Assembly: GCA_965153455.1 (NCBI GenBank)
Contig: OZ234501.1
Coordinates: forward strand, 558,001 to 622,000
Reading direction: 5' to 3'
Origin: Sphagnum compactum
Taxonomy: Eukaryota; Bryophyta; Sphagnopsida; Sphagnales
Length of the DNA: 64,000 bases
A program made the position numbers and the translations under genes. Positions 36,366 through 48,103 of the stretch are shown piece after piece (position 1 is the stretch's first letter; every line of letters starts with the position of its first letter). Under the pieces are notes generated by a model. That model was not told the origin of the DNA. It was given only the letters and a program-made list of their open reading frames with translations, and did no database searches.

Positions 36366-37560
36366 TTGCTAACATTTGGTGACCCTATTAGGGATACAAT
36401 TCAATTTGTTGTTGGAGAAACCGAAGAAGAAGTATGTAGTCCTTATGTAATCAAATTAATGGAAGGTGAAGAAGGAAAAGTTGAAGTAGATGAGTTACAT
36501 TTGGGATTTTATTTAATCCATGTATTCAATATAATTTTACCTTGTGGATTTACAAAATTGTTGGGAGTATATAAAGTGGGAAAAGAAGAAAATAGATAAA
36601 ACAAAAGGATTATTATGGGTGTTGAGCATGTCATAGCTTTTCCTAATTTGTTCACATATTATGAACAAGATATGGCTAAGTCCATTATTTTCTACAATTA
36701 CTACAACAATGTATATCAAGGGTGGCATGAAAAATGGTAGAATATGACGACTGTTAAAAGAGGGAACTATGAATGGTTCAAAGAAACTATAACAATTGAT
36801 GAAAGGAAGGAAAGATTAAGACTTCACAGTAAATATGGTTGGAATTTTCTAGATTACTTATATACACCAAGAAGAAATCTAGAACTTGATAAACGGGGAA
36901 CATTTGTTGAAAAATTTAAAACAGTATTTGAGAATGTTTAAGAATTGAGAAGAAAAAAAACTACATGGGGGAACAGAAGTGTGGTGTATACAACTACAAA
37001 CACTAATATTTGATACTACACAATTAACAAAGTATTAAAGATGGCTACCAATAATAGTGTGTTTATTGATGTTAATTTCAATTAAAAAAGTTGTTGCGAC
37101 CTATCACATTATTAAATTTCATGATTGAAGAAAATTTACAAAACCAAATATTAATGCTTTGGTAGATAAATGGATACCATGCGATTTGTTATGGACATTG
37201 AGATTTTTAAAATATGAGTATGCAATGAAATTGAAAAGGAATGAGGTGTATTGTCCAAAAAATTTGAATCAAAAAAAATTTGGTCCACAATTATGATTTC
37301 GAATCCATATAAGAAAAAATAAATAAATGAAAAAGAACGTGTGAGTAGTAGGAGAATATAACTTTTTAGGAACCTATGACGGATAAAAGTAGAGAAGTAG
37401 AAGAACAAAATAGACGAAGATAATGGAAAAGGCAGAATCGTGAAAAAGCAAAGAAATAGCTGTTCAAGCAAAGAAATTTAAAGAAATAGTTGTTCATGCA
37501 AAAAAATCTTCTAAATGGAAGGGGTTGAGAATTACTTTAAATCCTTCTGCTAGTTATCAA
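36366..37560 (+). pseudogene. degenerate gypsy-associated coding region
   Basis: Open stretches (36366-36599 and 36744-36941) separated by single stops read as one protein-like sequence (FGDPIRDTIQFVVGETEEEV; NYEWFKETITIDERKERLRL). I know no domain for it. Position and orientation suggest the N-terminal part of the adjacent element's gag region or an extra reading frame. Confidence 0.4.
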
Positions 37561-37979
37561 ATACTTGATCCTATTGAAGAAAAAATAGAAATGACGGTAA
37601 CACATGTGACAACTAAAAAAAAAATGGTTCACCCAATGAAGACATTCAGTAATCTACCAAGACTATAACACCAAATGAAGCACAAGAAGAAGGTGATGAA
37701 GGGAATGTTGATTCATTGCCAAAAACTCCAGAGGCTATGGTTAATGTTTTCAAAATGTTCAATTGGGTCCACGAAAGAGGGGGTTGCGTATACCAAAGAA
37801 ACTATCGGAAGAAGATGCAGTAGAAGAAGCCTGTAGTAGTAACACTGCTAATGAAGTTTCTAGAAGAGAATTATTTAAATTATTTCTCCAAAGCCCTAAA
37901 TGCATCAAAACTGATATTTTTTTGAAAGGACCACTGACTATTGTTGCATCGTTAATGAACGTTCCACCCATCATGGCGG

Positions 37980-39030
37980 TACGCCCTATAAATGCATTGC
38001 AAATACAATTATTTAAAAATCATGATAACAGAGATTTGGTTTTACACATTTGATAGTTGACAAAGGTATATGTAACTAATGGAAAATATATAAACGACCA
38101 CAAACTATAATATTTTCCAAATCCTTGAGGGGAAGAGCTGCCAATTGGTTTGGAAGATATGCAAGTACTCATCCAACAGTGACATGGGCAAAGGTTCAAC
38201 GTACCTTTATAACTTGATTTAGTGAATAAACAGTTGCCACTTTACGATATGTAAAACAAAAGAAGTATGAGTCGGTGGAGGATTATTATGATCAATTCCT
38301 CCAACTATGTGCAGTAATTCCTCAACAACTGAACAACATTTACTTGAAACAAGCTGTTAGAGAAGGATTACGAACTAAAGTGAAGATGGTTATCATTAGT
38401 ATGCCAATAAGAACATTAGCAAAAGTGGCTAAATTTGCAATTTTGGTAGAAGAAGAGTTACATGTGAGACGAAAAAGTATGGCAAGATATCGTCCAAATA
38501 ATATTGACAACGACGAATCTAAAGATAGTGATGATGAAGATCAGCATTACAAAAGAAAGACTAAAAATAAATCTAAAAAAATGAATATTGACACAATAAG
38601 GGAAGGTGTGTAATATTAAAATTGTTTTAATGAGGGTCATTTCATGAAGGAATGCAAACTATTAATGAAATTATGTCGAATATGCAAGGCTAGTGATCAT
38701 AATACGAATCAGTGTCCTAGTAAAGCAATGAATGAGAGTTGGCCTTTAAGAGAAATTGTACCAATGCATGTAGTACAAGCAAAGATACCAATTGTACAAG
38801 AGCCAAAATAGTTGTCAAATTATAGTGTACCAAGTGATCAAAATCAATATAATAATCAACAATATAATGCAAGACCCAATGGTCATAATTGGCAAAATAA
38901 TAATCAATAAAATTGGAATAATCAATATAACTAGCAAAGATATTATCAAAACCTAGATTTTGACAAAATAGTGTCAGATGTTATTGATGTCAAAAGGAAG
39001 GTCATGTCAAAAATGACTGTCTTATATGGA
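37980..39030 (+). pseudogene. gypsy gag domain and zinc knuckles
   Basis: Retrotransposon-gag-like sequence (SLRGRAANWFGRYASTHPTV, TWAKVQRTF) continues into the open stretch 38275-38613 (YDQFLQLCAVIPQQLNNIYL, LKQAVREGLRTKVKMVI). An acidic/basic linker is followed by CX2CX4HX4C knuckles. The first has lost its leading Cys, the second (38674-38715, CRICKASDHNTNQC) is complete, and the third (about 38982-39024) has a stop between its first two Cys. Several stops make the gene non-functional. Confidence 0.6.
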
Positions 39031-39869
39031 AAAAATTATTGAAGAAGAAGAGAAGAACTCCAAATTGGAAGGTTGAGTGAATGTGGCTATGGTAAAAAAG
39101 GACTATCCAATAATGGATGTGTGTGTGACCACAAAAGGACAAAGAGCAAGGATACCAAAGGCCGATATGTCTATTGAAGAACTTCTTGAAAGAGAAGTTA
39201 ATCCCATTAAAGGACGACGAATTAAATGGGAAAAGGGGAAATCGATTCACAAGGATGTAGTTAATGAACTATGAAGAATATTAAAAATGGAAAACAAACC
39301 ACTGGAAATAAGTAAGGACGGTCTTTTTGATTTGGAACCGACCAAGTCAATTGCCCAATTGAAAGGGTTGAACGAAGAGGGATTGTTGCAGTTGACATCC
39401 AGTAGATTTGGTGAAAGATGATAGGAAATTAGCTAAAGTAGCTAAGGGAAGTGATGTACATGTTGAGCCAAAAATATCTGACATGTTGACGCAAAGAGAT
39501 GTGTCACTAAAAGAATTGAATTTATTGAAGAGGAAGAGTGAGTTGGCAAGTGCTAGTGGCAAGTCAACAATGAGTATTGACAAGCCAATTGCTAGTGAAG
39601 TGGATGAGATGAGTATGACCCTAGACAAGGAAGAATTGACTTATCTGAAAAGTAGTCCAATGGCAAAGCAAAAGGTGTTGCCACAAAAGATGAATGTTGA
39701 GTAGATGGAGAAAGAAAGTGGTGATTCTGAAAATTCAAAGATATAAATGAAATTAGGACAATTATTGGAAATTTGTCCTCAGTTAAAAGAGATGATGACA
39801 AAGTCATTTTTGAAGATGGGAAAAACCTTGATTGTTGATGTTTGTAAAGTCACAACAACTAAAGTATAA

Positions 39870-40265
39870 GATTTTGATGAAGCCATACCGATTGTTCAAG
39901 TTCGTATAGGGAAATTCGGAGTGAGAGATGTATTACTGGACAACAAATCCGATGTGAATATTATCTCTAAAATTTTGAGGAAGAAACTTGGGTTGAGGAA
40001 ACCCAAGTCGGCTCCTTTTGTAGTTAGGATGGTTAACTAAAGGAAGGTGCAGCCCAATGGGTTAATAAGGAACTTGAAAATCGATCTGGCTGGATGTGAG
40101 TACAAAATTTATGTTTTAGTGTCAAATATGGGGAATGAAATAGAAACTTATTCAATGATTTTGGGAAGACCCTGGTTGAAACAGGCAAAAGCAAATCATA
40201 ATTGGGGTGATAATACCCTTACCATCGCTACAAGAAAAAGGATAGTGGCAGGTGAATACAATTAA
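39870..40265 (+). pseudogene. gypsy aspartic protease remnant
   Basis: The frame DEAIPIVQVRIGKFGVRDVL is followed by LLDNKSDVNIIS, where plant gypsy proteases usually have LLD(G/T)GS. The flap and end region reads MILGRPWLKQAKANHNWG. One in-frame stop lies near 40038, and the altered active-site region suggests loss of function. Confidence 0.55.
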
Positions 40266-40376
40266 AAAGATTCCTTTAAAACCATCAGAGAGACCAAAAT
40301 ATGTTGATGATGGTTATGATTGGGAAGAGGGACTGTCGAATGAAAAGGAGGAGCAACTTTATAATGTGATGCCTGA

Positions 40377-41570
40377 ATGTGGCCTATAGGAGAAGTGGCA
40401 CCAGAAGAGTCATATTTTTTGAAAGAAATTGATTGTGGTATGTTTCAACTAGTAAAAAAACCTGAGTATCCAGATTATTTTTATAAACATCAACCTAGAG
40501 AAGTTTTGATATTGGATGAAGTTGTTGATGTGATAGTTAAAGATAAGAAGATTGCAGGATGGAAAGTCACAATTGAGGAACAATTGATGAAATTAAACTT
40601 AGGAAGTGAAGGGGATCCTAAGGAAGTACTCATTAATGTAATCTTACCAACATCTTTTCAAGCACAAATTAAAAAGTTATTGGTTAATTATCCTAATGTT
40701 TTTGGCTGGAATTATAAGGATTTGAAAGGAATACCCAGGGAAATTTGTGAACACAAAATTGAATTAGTGGCTGATGCCCAACCAATTAAGCAAAAATAAT
40801 ATAGAATGAATCTGAATTATGCATTAAAAGTAAGAGAAAATTTGGATAAGCTACTTGATACTAGATTTATCTATCCCATTGAAATTACACAATGGATATC
40901 TCTTTTGGTGATAGTACCAAAGAAAATGGGAAGTTACGAATATGTGTGGACTATCATAAATTAAATATTCAAACAAAAAGGATCCATTTCCTTTACCCTT
41001 TTTGGATTCAATAGCTAAACATGAGATGTATTCCTTTATGGATGGTTAGAGCAGTTATAACCAAGTTAAAATGGCGGAAGAAGACAAAGACAAAATGACA
41101 TTAATTTCGGAATGGGCCACCAACCAAGTTAAATTAGCGGAAGAAGACAAAGACAAAATGACATTAATTTCGCAATGGGGCACCTATGCCTACAACATTA
41201 TGCCTTTTGGGTTGTGTAATGCCCCTATTACTTTCCAGAACATAGGAATTAAAACGTTTAAACCTTGTTTAAACAAAATTATGCAAGTATTTTTAGATGA
41301 TTTGAATGTATATGGAGATAAAAAAAATCATCTATAACAATTACAAAAATGTTTAGAAGAATGTACGCTAAATGGCATTAGCCTTAACCTTGAAAAATGT
41401 GCATTTTGTGTAAATTCAAGAGTACTACTAAGACACATAATGTGTCATGACGATATGTTGGTAGATCCATGGAAGATTATAGTAATTACCATTATGCCAA
41501 TACCTACCAATGTAATGGAAATAAAACGATTCCTAGGAGTGGTTGGTTTCTATCGATGTTATTTGTGAGA
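40377..41570 (+). pseudogene. gypsy reverse transcriptase remnant
   Basis: Linker (PNVFGWNYKDLKGIPREIC) then RT: WISLLVIVPKK, a frameshift before GKLRICVDYHKLN, then MPFGLCNAPITFQN and VFLDDLNVYG (active-site FLDD in place of Y/FxDD, near 41287-41316). Stops occur at 40798 and 41048, among others. An in-frame 63-bp tandem duplication sits between the DYHKLN and PFGLCNAP motifs (41059-41184). Confidence 0.65.
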
Positions 41571-41589
41571 TTTTGCAAGTAAAGCAACA

Positions 41590-42190
41590 CCAATGTGCAA
41601 ATTACTAAAGAAGGATGAAAATTTTATATGGATAGAGGCATGTATCAAGTCTTGGGAATGGATGAAAGCATACACGACATGCCTACCAATACTTATTGTA
41701 CTTGATTGGAAGTTAGAATTCCGTGTCCGATGCATCAAATTTTGCACTTGGAACCATGTTAAGTCAAAATCTAGATAAACCTATCAATAAACCAATTTAC
41801 TATCCTAGTAGATTGATGAATAGTGCAAAAAAGAACTACATAACTACTGAAAAAAAAAACATTAATAATGATTTATTCTGTGAAGAAATTCAGACATTAT
41901 CTTTCAAGAAATAACTTCATATTTTCGTGAACCACCAAGCTCTATTATATTTGGACAATAAACTAATAGTGATTGGTCAAATTGTTAGGTGCTTATTACT
42001 ACTTCAAGAATTTGATTTTAAAATAATATCCAAACTAAGACAAGTGCATTTCTTACCTGACCAATTATCCAGATTAATCATGGAGAATCAACCATTGGAG
42101 TTGAAGATTAATTACATGATGCCCAATTGTCGCTATGAGAAAAAAAAGGTGTTTTGTGACTGGCCTTGCAACTCAATTTTTGAGTTGCAT
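41590..42190 (+). pseudogene. gypsy RNase H remnant
   Basis: After RKFLG-type KRFLGVVGFYRCY, the frame continues through ATPMCKLLKKDENFIW to a frameshift near 41720, then SDASNFALGTMLSQ (catalytic Asp region), KPIYYPSRLMNSAKKNY and the terminal VRCLLLLQEFDFKIISK and HFLPDQLSRL motifs. Coding similarity ends at about 42110-42190. Confidence 0.6.
42167..42189. repeat. perfect hairpin at the end of the gypsy remnant
   Basis: TGCAACTCAA, loop TTT, TTGAGTTGCA. Further TTGCAACTCA words follow to 42340. It may mark the breakpoint or another small element. Confidence 0.75.
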
Positions 42191-42666
42191 TGAACATTTG
42201 CAACTCATTTTATTTATACGTTGTGAATGTTATTGAACAAGTTACAAGAATTACAAACTCATTATATATATGGTGCAATTCATTACAATTCAATTACAAC
42301 TTTGTCGTAACAACTCCTTTTCAACTACTATGCAACTCACGTATGACTACAATCATAATGTCATGTTGATGTCATTTTGCATCCATCCATCAAAATTTAA
42401 CACATGGCACTATGAAAAAAATTGTGATTAAGAAAAAAAATTGATATCCATCGTCCATTATGATTATTCGTTTTAGATGGTCTTGGATTATGACATGTGG
42501 CACAATCAAAAGTTGCCACATGGCATATTAATTGAATTTTGGAAACATATATATATGTACCTAGGTAGGTCGGTACATAGCCATAGGTAGGTAAGTTGAT
42601 ATAGCTCCAACCTACTTGCTTACCTACCTACTTACCTAACTATTTACTTACTATCTAAGTAGGTAG
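42190..42666. other. AT-rich spacer with a TAGG/CCTA repeat
   Basis: No gene. From about 42558 to 42666 the DNA alternates GGTAGGTA and TACCTACC words. A 12-bp stem (TAGGTAGGTAAG / CTTACCTACCTA) is separated by about 23 nt. Copia copy A begins directly after this tract. Confidence 0.6.
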
Positions 42667-43162
42667 TATTGGAAACAACTTGAAAACAAGCAAGAAATGC
42701 AACACTCAAGGTTCATGAAATGGAACAATTGTATTAACTAAAAGAAGATTACAAAGGTTGTATGCTTCAAATGTTACAATCATAAAACTATGGCTTGCAA
42801 CAACTAACAAAGCTTGAAGGTTCTATGTGCACTCAACAACCATGAAAGGAAAGAATGAAAGACAATTCAAAACCACTCCATTATATACTATCTCCTAACC
42901 CTGAAGTAGTCGCCACTTAACCCTGACCTAGCCGCCACCAAACCCTAACCCTAGCCGCCGCCTAACCCTAGCCGCCACCAAACCCTAAACCTAGCCGCCG
43001 CCTAACCCTAACCCTAACCCTAGCCGCCGCCAAACCCTAAGTAGTCTCCACTTCTAAACCCTAACCTAACAACTACAAGGATGTGTATACTATTCATCCT
43101 TTTGATGAATGTTTAACACATTCATCAACATTAGGAATTAGAAACGAATAGTATTTCTAACA
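42667..43162 (-). repeat. copy A 3' LTR (496 bp)
   Basis: Starts (minus strand) TGTTAGAAATACTATTCG and ends GTTTCCAATA. It is 6 bp longer than the 490-bp LTRs because the telomere-like array holds one extra TTAGGG unit. Confidence 0.93.
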
Positions 43163-43170
43163 CTCCCACT

Positions 43171-44834
43171 CTATGAAGTTTCTAATCCGAACATGTTTAT
43201 CAACTTATGATGTTGTTCTTTAGATAATGCCTTAGTAAGGACATCCGCCACCATGTGTTCGGTTGTACAATATTCAAATCGAACTTCTCCATTTTCAACT
43301 CGTTCTTGAACAAAATGATGTTGTACATCAATGTGTTTTGTTCGTGCATGGTGAGTGGGATTCTTGGTCAATGATATCGCACCTTGATTGTCGCATCGAA
43401 TCACCATCAATTTCTTCTCCTCCATGTATCTTAAATCCATCATCAATTTTGTTATCCATATGGCTTCTTTTGTGGCTTGCGTGTTCGCCATGTATTCCAC
43501 CTCCGTGGTGGACAATGCTATTGTGGGTTGTCGTTTGCTACTCCAAGAAATCGCTCCACCTCCAATCATGAAAACCAACCCTGTGGTGGACCTCCTATCT
43601 TCAAGATCACCACCCCAATCCGCATCACAATATCTAAGAACTTCCTTGGATGGTGTTCCACCAAATTGTAATTTCATTTGCAATGTACCTTGCAAATATC
43701 GAAAAATCCGTTTGACGGCCATCCAATGCTCCATGTTAGGGTTCGCCATGTGTTGACTCAACACGCTTATTGGGTATGCCAAGTCGGGTCGTGTGCACAA
43801 CATGGCATACATCAAAGACCCAACCGCTTGTTGATATGGGAATCCCTTTGATTCATCATTTCCATTCACATTCCTTTGTAACTTCACCTTGGGATCCAAT
43901 GGAACTCCAATGGGCTTACATTCTTCCATTCGAAACCGCTTCAATATTTCCTTGAGGTATTTGATTTGGTTGATGCGTAGGAGTCTTTCATCACGATTCC
44001 TTTCCACCTCCATCCCCAAAAAGAAATGCAACTCCCCGAGGTCCTTCATTTCAAACTTTTGACTCAATTCCTCTTTGATTTGCAAAAGTTTGTTTTGATC
44101 GTTGCACACCAAAATGAGGTCGTCCACATAGACCACAATGAAAAACTTCACATCTCCCACTTGTGCAACGTACACACTAGGATCCGCCTCACTCTTGATA
44201 AATTCAATGCTTTTGAGAAACGCATCTAACTTTTGATTCCATGCCCTTGGAGATTGTTTCAAACCATACAAGGACTTGTGAAGCTTACACACGAGATGTT
44301 CACCTCCTTGGTGCACGAACCCTTGAGGTCGCTCCATGTAAATCTCCTCTTCAAGCTCGCCATTGAGAAATGCGGTTTTCACGTCCATTTGATGGATCTC
44401 CATGTCTTCCAAGGCCGCCAATGCAAGAATACAACGAATAGATGCAAATTTTGCGAGCGGCGCAAAAGTTTCGTTGTAATCCACTCCGTAGGTTTGGGTA
44501 AAACCTCTTGCTACTAATCTAGCCTTGTAGCGTTCCACTTCCCCATTTGCGCCTTGTTTGATTTTGAACACCCATTTGCAAGAAACGGGTTTCCTACCGG
44601 CGGGAAGTGGTACCAAAGTCCATGTGTTGTTTGTCATGAGGGAATCATATTCTTCTCGCATCGCACACTCCCACTCCTTGGAATTTTCACATGTCAATGC
44701 TTCTTCAATATTTTGGGGCTCCTCCAAAAATGCAACGGTGGCGCGCTCCACCTCTTTGGTAGCAATCCACCAATCCCGAGGCCATTCCCTTCGTTGCCTT
44801 TGAGGTCTTTCCCTCGCAATATCTTGCGAAGGTT
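43171..44834 (-). pseudogene. copy A reverse transcriptase and RNase H
   Basis: About 550 codons open on the minus strand. Copia RT: WECAMREEYDSLMTNNTWTL, KPVSCKWVFKIKQG, YKARLVARGFTQ, HQMDVKTAFLNGEL, SLYGLKQSPRAWN and active-site YVDDLILVCND. RNase H: YCDADWGGDLEDRRSTTG and ALSTTEVEYMA. It ends at a stop nine bases before the 3' LTR. The 5' part of this frame is cut from integrase by the solo LTR, so no complete pol can be made. Confidence 0.9.
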
Positions 44835-45329
44835 TGTTAGAAATACTATTCGTTTCTAATTCCCAATGTTGATGAATGTGTTAAACATTCATCAAAAGGA
44901 TGAATAGTATACACATCCTTGTAGTTGTTAGGTTAGGGTTTAGAAGTGGAGACTACTTAGGGTTTGGCGGCGGCTAGGGTTAGGGTTAGGCGGCGGCTAG
45001 GTTTAGGGTTTGGTGGCGGCTAGGGTTAGGCGGCGGCTAGGGTTAGGGTTTGGTGGCGGCTAGGTCAGGGTTAAGTGGCGGCTACTTTAGGGTTAGGAGA
45101 TATTATATAATGGAGCGGTTTTGAGTTGTCTTTCATTCCTTCCTTTCATGGTTGTTGAGTGCACATAGAACCTTCAAGCTTTGTTAGTTGTTGCAAGCCA
45201 TAGTTTTATGATTGTAGCATTTGAAGCATACAACCTTTGTAATCTTCTTTTAGTTAATACAATTGTTCCATTTCATGAACCTTGAGTGTTGCATTTCTTG
45301 CTTGTATTCAAGTTGTTTCCAATAAGGTT
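44830..45329 (+). mobile_element. solo LTR with AGGTT target duplication
   Basis: A plus-strand LTR at 44835-45324 (490 bp) is inserted in copy A's pol. AGGTT lies on both sides (44830-44834 and 45325-45329). Copy B's uninterrupted sequence at this place carries a single AGGTT (as AACCT). There is no internal DNA, so it arose by LTR-LTR recombination after insertion. This also fixes the LTR ends as TGTTAG...CCAATA. Confidence 0.93.
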
Positions 45330-46590
45330 CACAAGATGGGTTATCATTGGAAACAACAAATTCCTCTTCCGATGAAGAACTTGGTGTGGATTCACTTTGC
45401 ACACCTTCCATTCTTGTTTCACTCAAAGGTCTATCTTGACTAAAGGCCAATGGTTCTTCTCCCTCAACTTCTTCATGCACAACTACATTTTCTTCTTTCT
45501 CAAGATGAGGTACACCACCTATTTCCTTTGACCCTTCAATGAACACAACATCTCTACTTTTGATGATTCTCTTGGTTTTCACACACATCAAGCGATACGC
45601 TTTGGTGCCTTCGTAATATCCTAAAAACACACAAGGCATGGACTTGGAGTCTAATTTGGTCCTATTCTCATCGGGGACATGTGCAAAGGCTTTACAACCA
45701 AAAACTCTCAAATGGGACACATCGGGTTTCCTACCACTCCACGCTTCTTGAGGGGTCTTGGAATCAAGAGCCTTGGTTGGACATCGATTATTGATGTACA
45801 CCGCCGTGTTCACCGCTTCGCCCCAAAAATCAAGTTCCAACCCTTGTGCAAGAATCATGCTTCTTGCACATTCCATGATGGTTCTATTGGCACGTTCCGC
45901 AACACCGTTTTGTTGTGGGGAATAGGGCGCACTTGTTTGTCGTTGAATTCCACATTCCGCAAGAAATGCGTCAAATTTCCTAGACACAAATTCTCCTCCG
46001 TTGTCGGAACGTAGCACTTTGATTTTGTGACCAATTTCGTTCTCCACCAAGGCCTTGTATTGTTTGAATTTTTCAAACGCTTCTCCTTTGGCCTTCAAAA
46101 GATAGACATGAGTTTTCCTTGAGAAATCGTCAATGAAAGTGAGAAAGTATCGCGCTCCACCATGCGATGTAGTCTTCATTGTTCCGCACACATCGGTGTG
46201 CACAATCTCCAAAAGTTGTGAAGCCCTCGTTGCTCCGTCCTTGGGAAATGATGTTCTTTGATGTTTGCCTTTGACGCATCCTTCACAAATGTGATGCAAC
46301 GGCACTTCTTTCAAATTCATGCCATCCACCATGGCATCTAACTCCTTAAGGCTTGCCATGTTGAGATGGCCAAGTCTTTCATGCCAAAGCATCGCACTTT
46401 CCTCCAAAGAATTTGCAATGTGTGCCATGTCCTTACGCACCTTCACATTAAGAAGGTACAAGTTTTTGTCCCTTCGTGGTTGCGCCACAACAACTCCTCG
46501 AGCATCGTTGACCTTACAACCATCCTTGTCAAACTCCACTTTGAAACCTTCCGAAATGAGTTTACTCACCGAAATGAGATTATTCTTCAT
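45325..46590 (-). pseudogene. copy A integrase
   Basis: Read from 46590: MKNNLISVSKLISEGFKVEF, GAG-pre-integrase (LWHERLGHLNMASLKEL with paired His; CEGCVKGKHQRTSFP with paired Cys), then the core with Asp (VHTDVCG), Asp (LRSDNGGEF) and Glu (PQQNGVAERANRTIME) in DDE order, and a C-terminal region through VFLGYYEGTKAYRL. The frame runs into the solo LTR at 45324. Integrase inserts element cDNA; here it is fused to LTR sequence and probably dead. Confidence 0.9.
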
Positions 46591-47030
46591 TTTTGGAACA
46601 TGAAAACTTGGGTGATGGTTGTGTGTGTCAATTGGCCTCCCACTTGCAATGTGGCTTTGATGCTCCCCTTGCCAATGGCCTCCAAAACGGTGTCATCGCC
46701 CATGAACACCCTCCTTGGGGAAATGCGCTCGTACGTGGTAAACCATTCTTGTTCGAATGTCATGTGTTGCGTTGCACCCGAATCCACAATCCAATCATAC
46801 GTGGTATGATCATTGGCACTCAATGCCGCAACAAACATTTGTTCGTGATCTTCACAAGCTTGATTAACTTTTTCTTTTTCATCATTTTTCTTCTTCAAAC
46901 AATTTCTCACAAAATGTCCGGGTTTCTTACAATAAAAGCAAAGCTTTTCATTTGGCTTGTGAGTTTTGTTCACTAATGCGGTAGTCTCGGAATTCTCACA
47001 TTCTTTTCTTTTGGACACTTCGTGAAGCAA
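46587..47030 (-). pseudogene. copy A nucleocapsid and protease, in shifted frame
   Basis: Zinc knuckle CFYCKKPGHFVRNC (CX2CX4HX4C) and aspartic protease motif WIVDSGATQHMT. The frame differs from both gag and integrase by single-base indels identical to those in copy B. Confidence 0.9.
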
Positions 47031-47580
47031 CCTTGCTACAACGAAATTGAAGGTCTACATCTTTCGTTGACATGGACTCCAAGCTTGTGACTAAGTTATC
47101 AAAGGATGGAGGAAGGCTCATGAGGAGTACCATGTTAAGTTCTTCATCCGTAATGTTCACCTCGATGGAACGTAGTTGGTCCGCAAGGGCTTTCACTGTG
47201 TTGATGTGCACAAGCATGTCATCTCCTTCTTGCATTTTGATGGTGAAGAATCTCCTTCGAAGGAACAACTTGTTGCCAATGGCCTTAGCTTCATGCACAC
47301 CACAAAGAGCCTCCCACGCATTTCTCACATTGTCACAATATTGAATGTGTGCAAGTTGGGCATCCGTGAGATGTTCGCAAAGCAATGCAAAAGCCTTGGT
47401 CTCTTTTTCGTTGTAATCGGCCCTTGCAACTTCTTCACTTGGCAACGTGGCACTCCCATCAACAAATTTCCAAAGCCCATGTTTGGAAAGCATCATGCGC
47501 ATTTTGAACTTCCAAAGGTGAAAGTTGCCACCATCAAACTTCTCCATGACTTTCAAGGACTCCATTTGAAAAGAAGACAT
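46996..47580 (-). CDS. copy A gag
   Basis: 194 codons from the ATG at 47580 (MSSFQMESLKVMEKFDGGNF). Copia gag of the UBN2 type: NFHLWKFKMRMMLSKHGLW, TKAFALLCEHLTDAQLAHIQ, then DQLRSIEVNITDEELNMVLL and SLPPSFDNLVTSLE. It ends prematurely at QKKRM because of the shared +1 insertion, before the zinc knuckle. It would form capsid protein lacking nucleocapsid. Confidence 0.85.
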   Translation of the reverse strand: MSSFQMESLKVMEKFDGGNFHLWKFKMRMMLSKHGLWKFVDGSATLPSEEVARADYNEKETKAFALLCEHLTDAQLAHIQYCDNVRNAWEALCGVHEAKAIGNKLFLRRRFFTIKMQEGDDMLVHINTVKALADQLRSIEVNITDEELNMVLLMSLPPSFDNLVTSLESMSTKDVDLQFRCSKVASRSVQKKRM

Positions 47581-48103
47581 TTTGAACAGAAATGTTACAA
47601 CAAACACTCTCAAACTTGAAAGTTGAAGTTTTCAACAACTAAAAGAACTATCTTCCAAACACTTTCACTTGGAAAACCTTGATACTTTCGAAAACAAGTT
47701 TTTCACACTTGAAAAACTTATAACACCTTGAAGAAATCTCTTCCACACCTCTCACTCACTTGTAAGACTATTCTCTTTGCAACCTTGCAAACTAAAAGCC
47801 TTCCCTCAAAAGGATTCTCCCTTTCTATGTTGTACAAGCAAACACTTTCAAAAAACTTAAACGAAACAAGTTTCCTAAAAACCTTTACAAGAAACTTGAA
47901 AAACTTCTCTTGCACCTCAAACTTCAATGTTGGAAAACCTCAAAAACTTGAAGAACTCTCTTTCACACTTTTGAACTTCAAACTTGAAACTTAAAGACTT
48001 GAAGAACACTCTTCCACACTTAAGAACTTACAACACTTTGAAGAAGTCTCTTCCACACCTCCCACTCACTTGGAAAAGTTGCAAGCTCCTTGTATGCCAC
48101 CAC

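Larger units (their letters stand above)
36360..42190 (+). mobile_element. decayed Ty3/gypsy element without visible LTRs or integrase
   Basis: Colinear, stop-ridden remnants in gypsy order on the plus strand: a long N-terminal region (36366-37560), gag and zinc knuckles (37980-39030), protease (39870-40265), reverse transcriptase (40590-41570) and RNase H (41590-42140). Integrase would follow RNase H but the sequence turns non-coding after about 42190, so the 3' end is missing. No LTRs were recognised. The scale of decay indicates an old insertion. The 35.1 kb gag may be a separate element. Confidence 0.65.

Noticed and set aside
42955-43030. CRISPR-like spaced repeats (CCCTAACCCTAGCCGCC units)
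   Set aside because: Units are immediately adjacent or variably spaced, without unique spacers, inside a plant LTR.
44930-45100. Interstitial telomere (chromosome-fusion scar) from runs of TTAGGG/TTTAGGG
   Set aside because: The runs are at the same place in every LTR copy and are interleaved with GGCGGC, so they belong to the retrotransposon U3, not to a telomere fusion.
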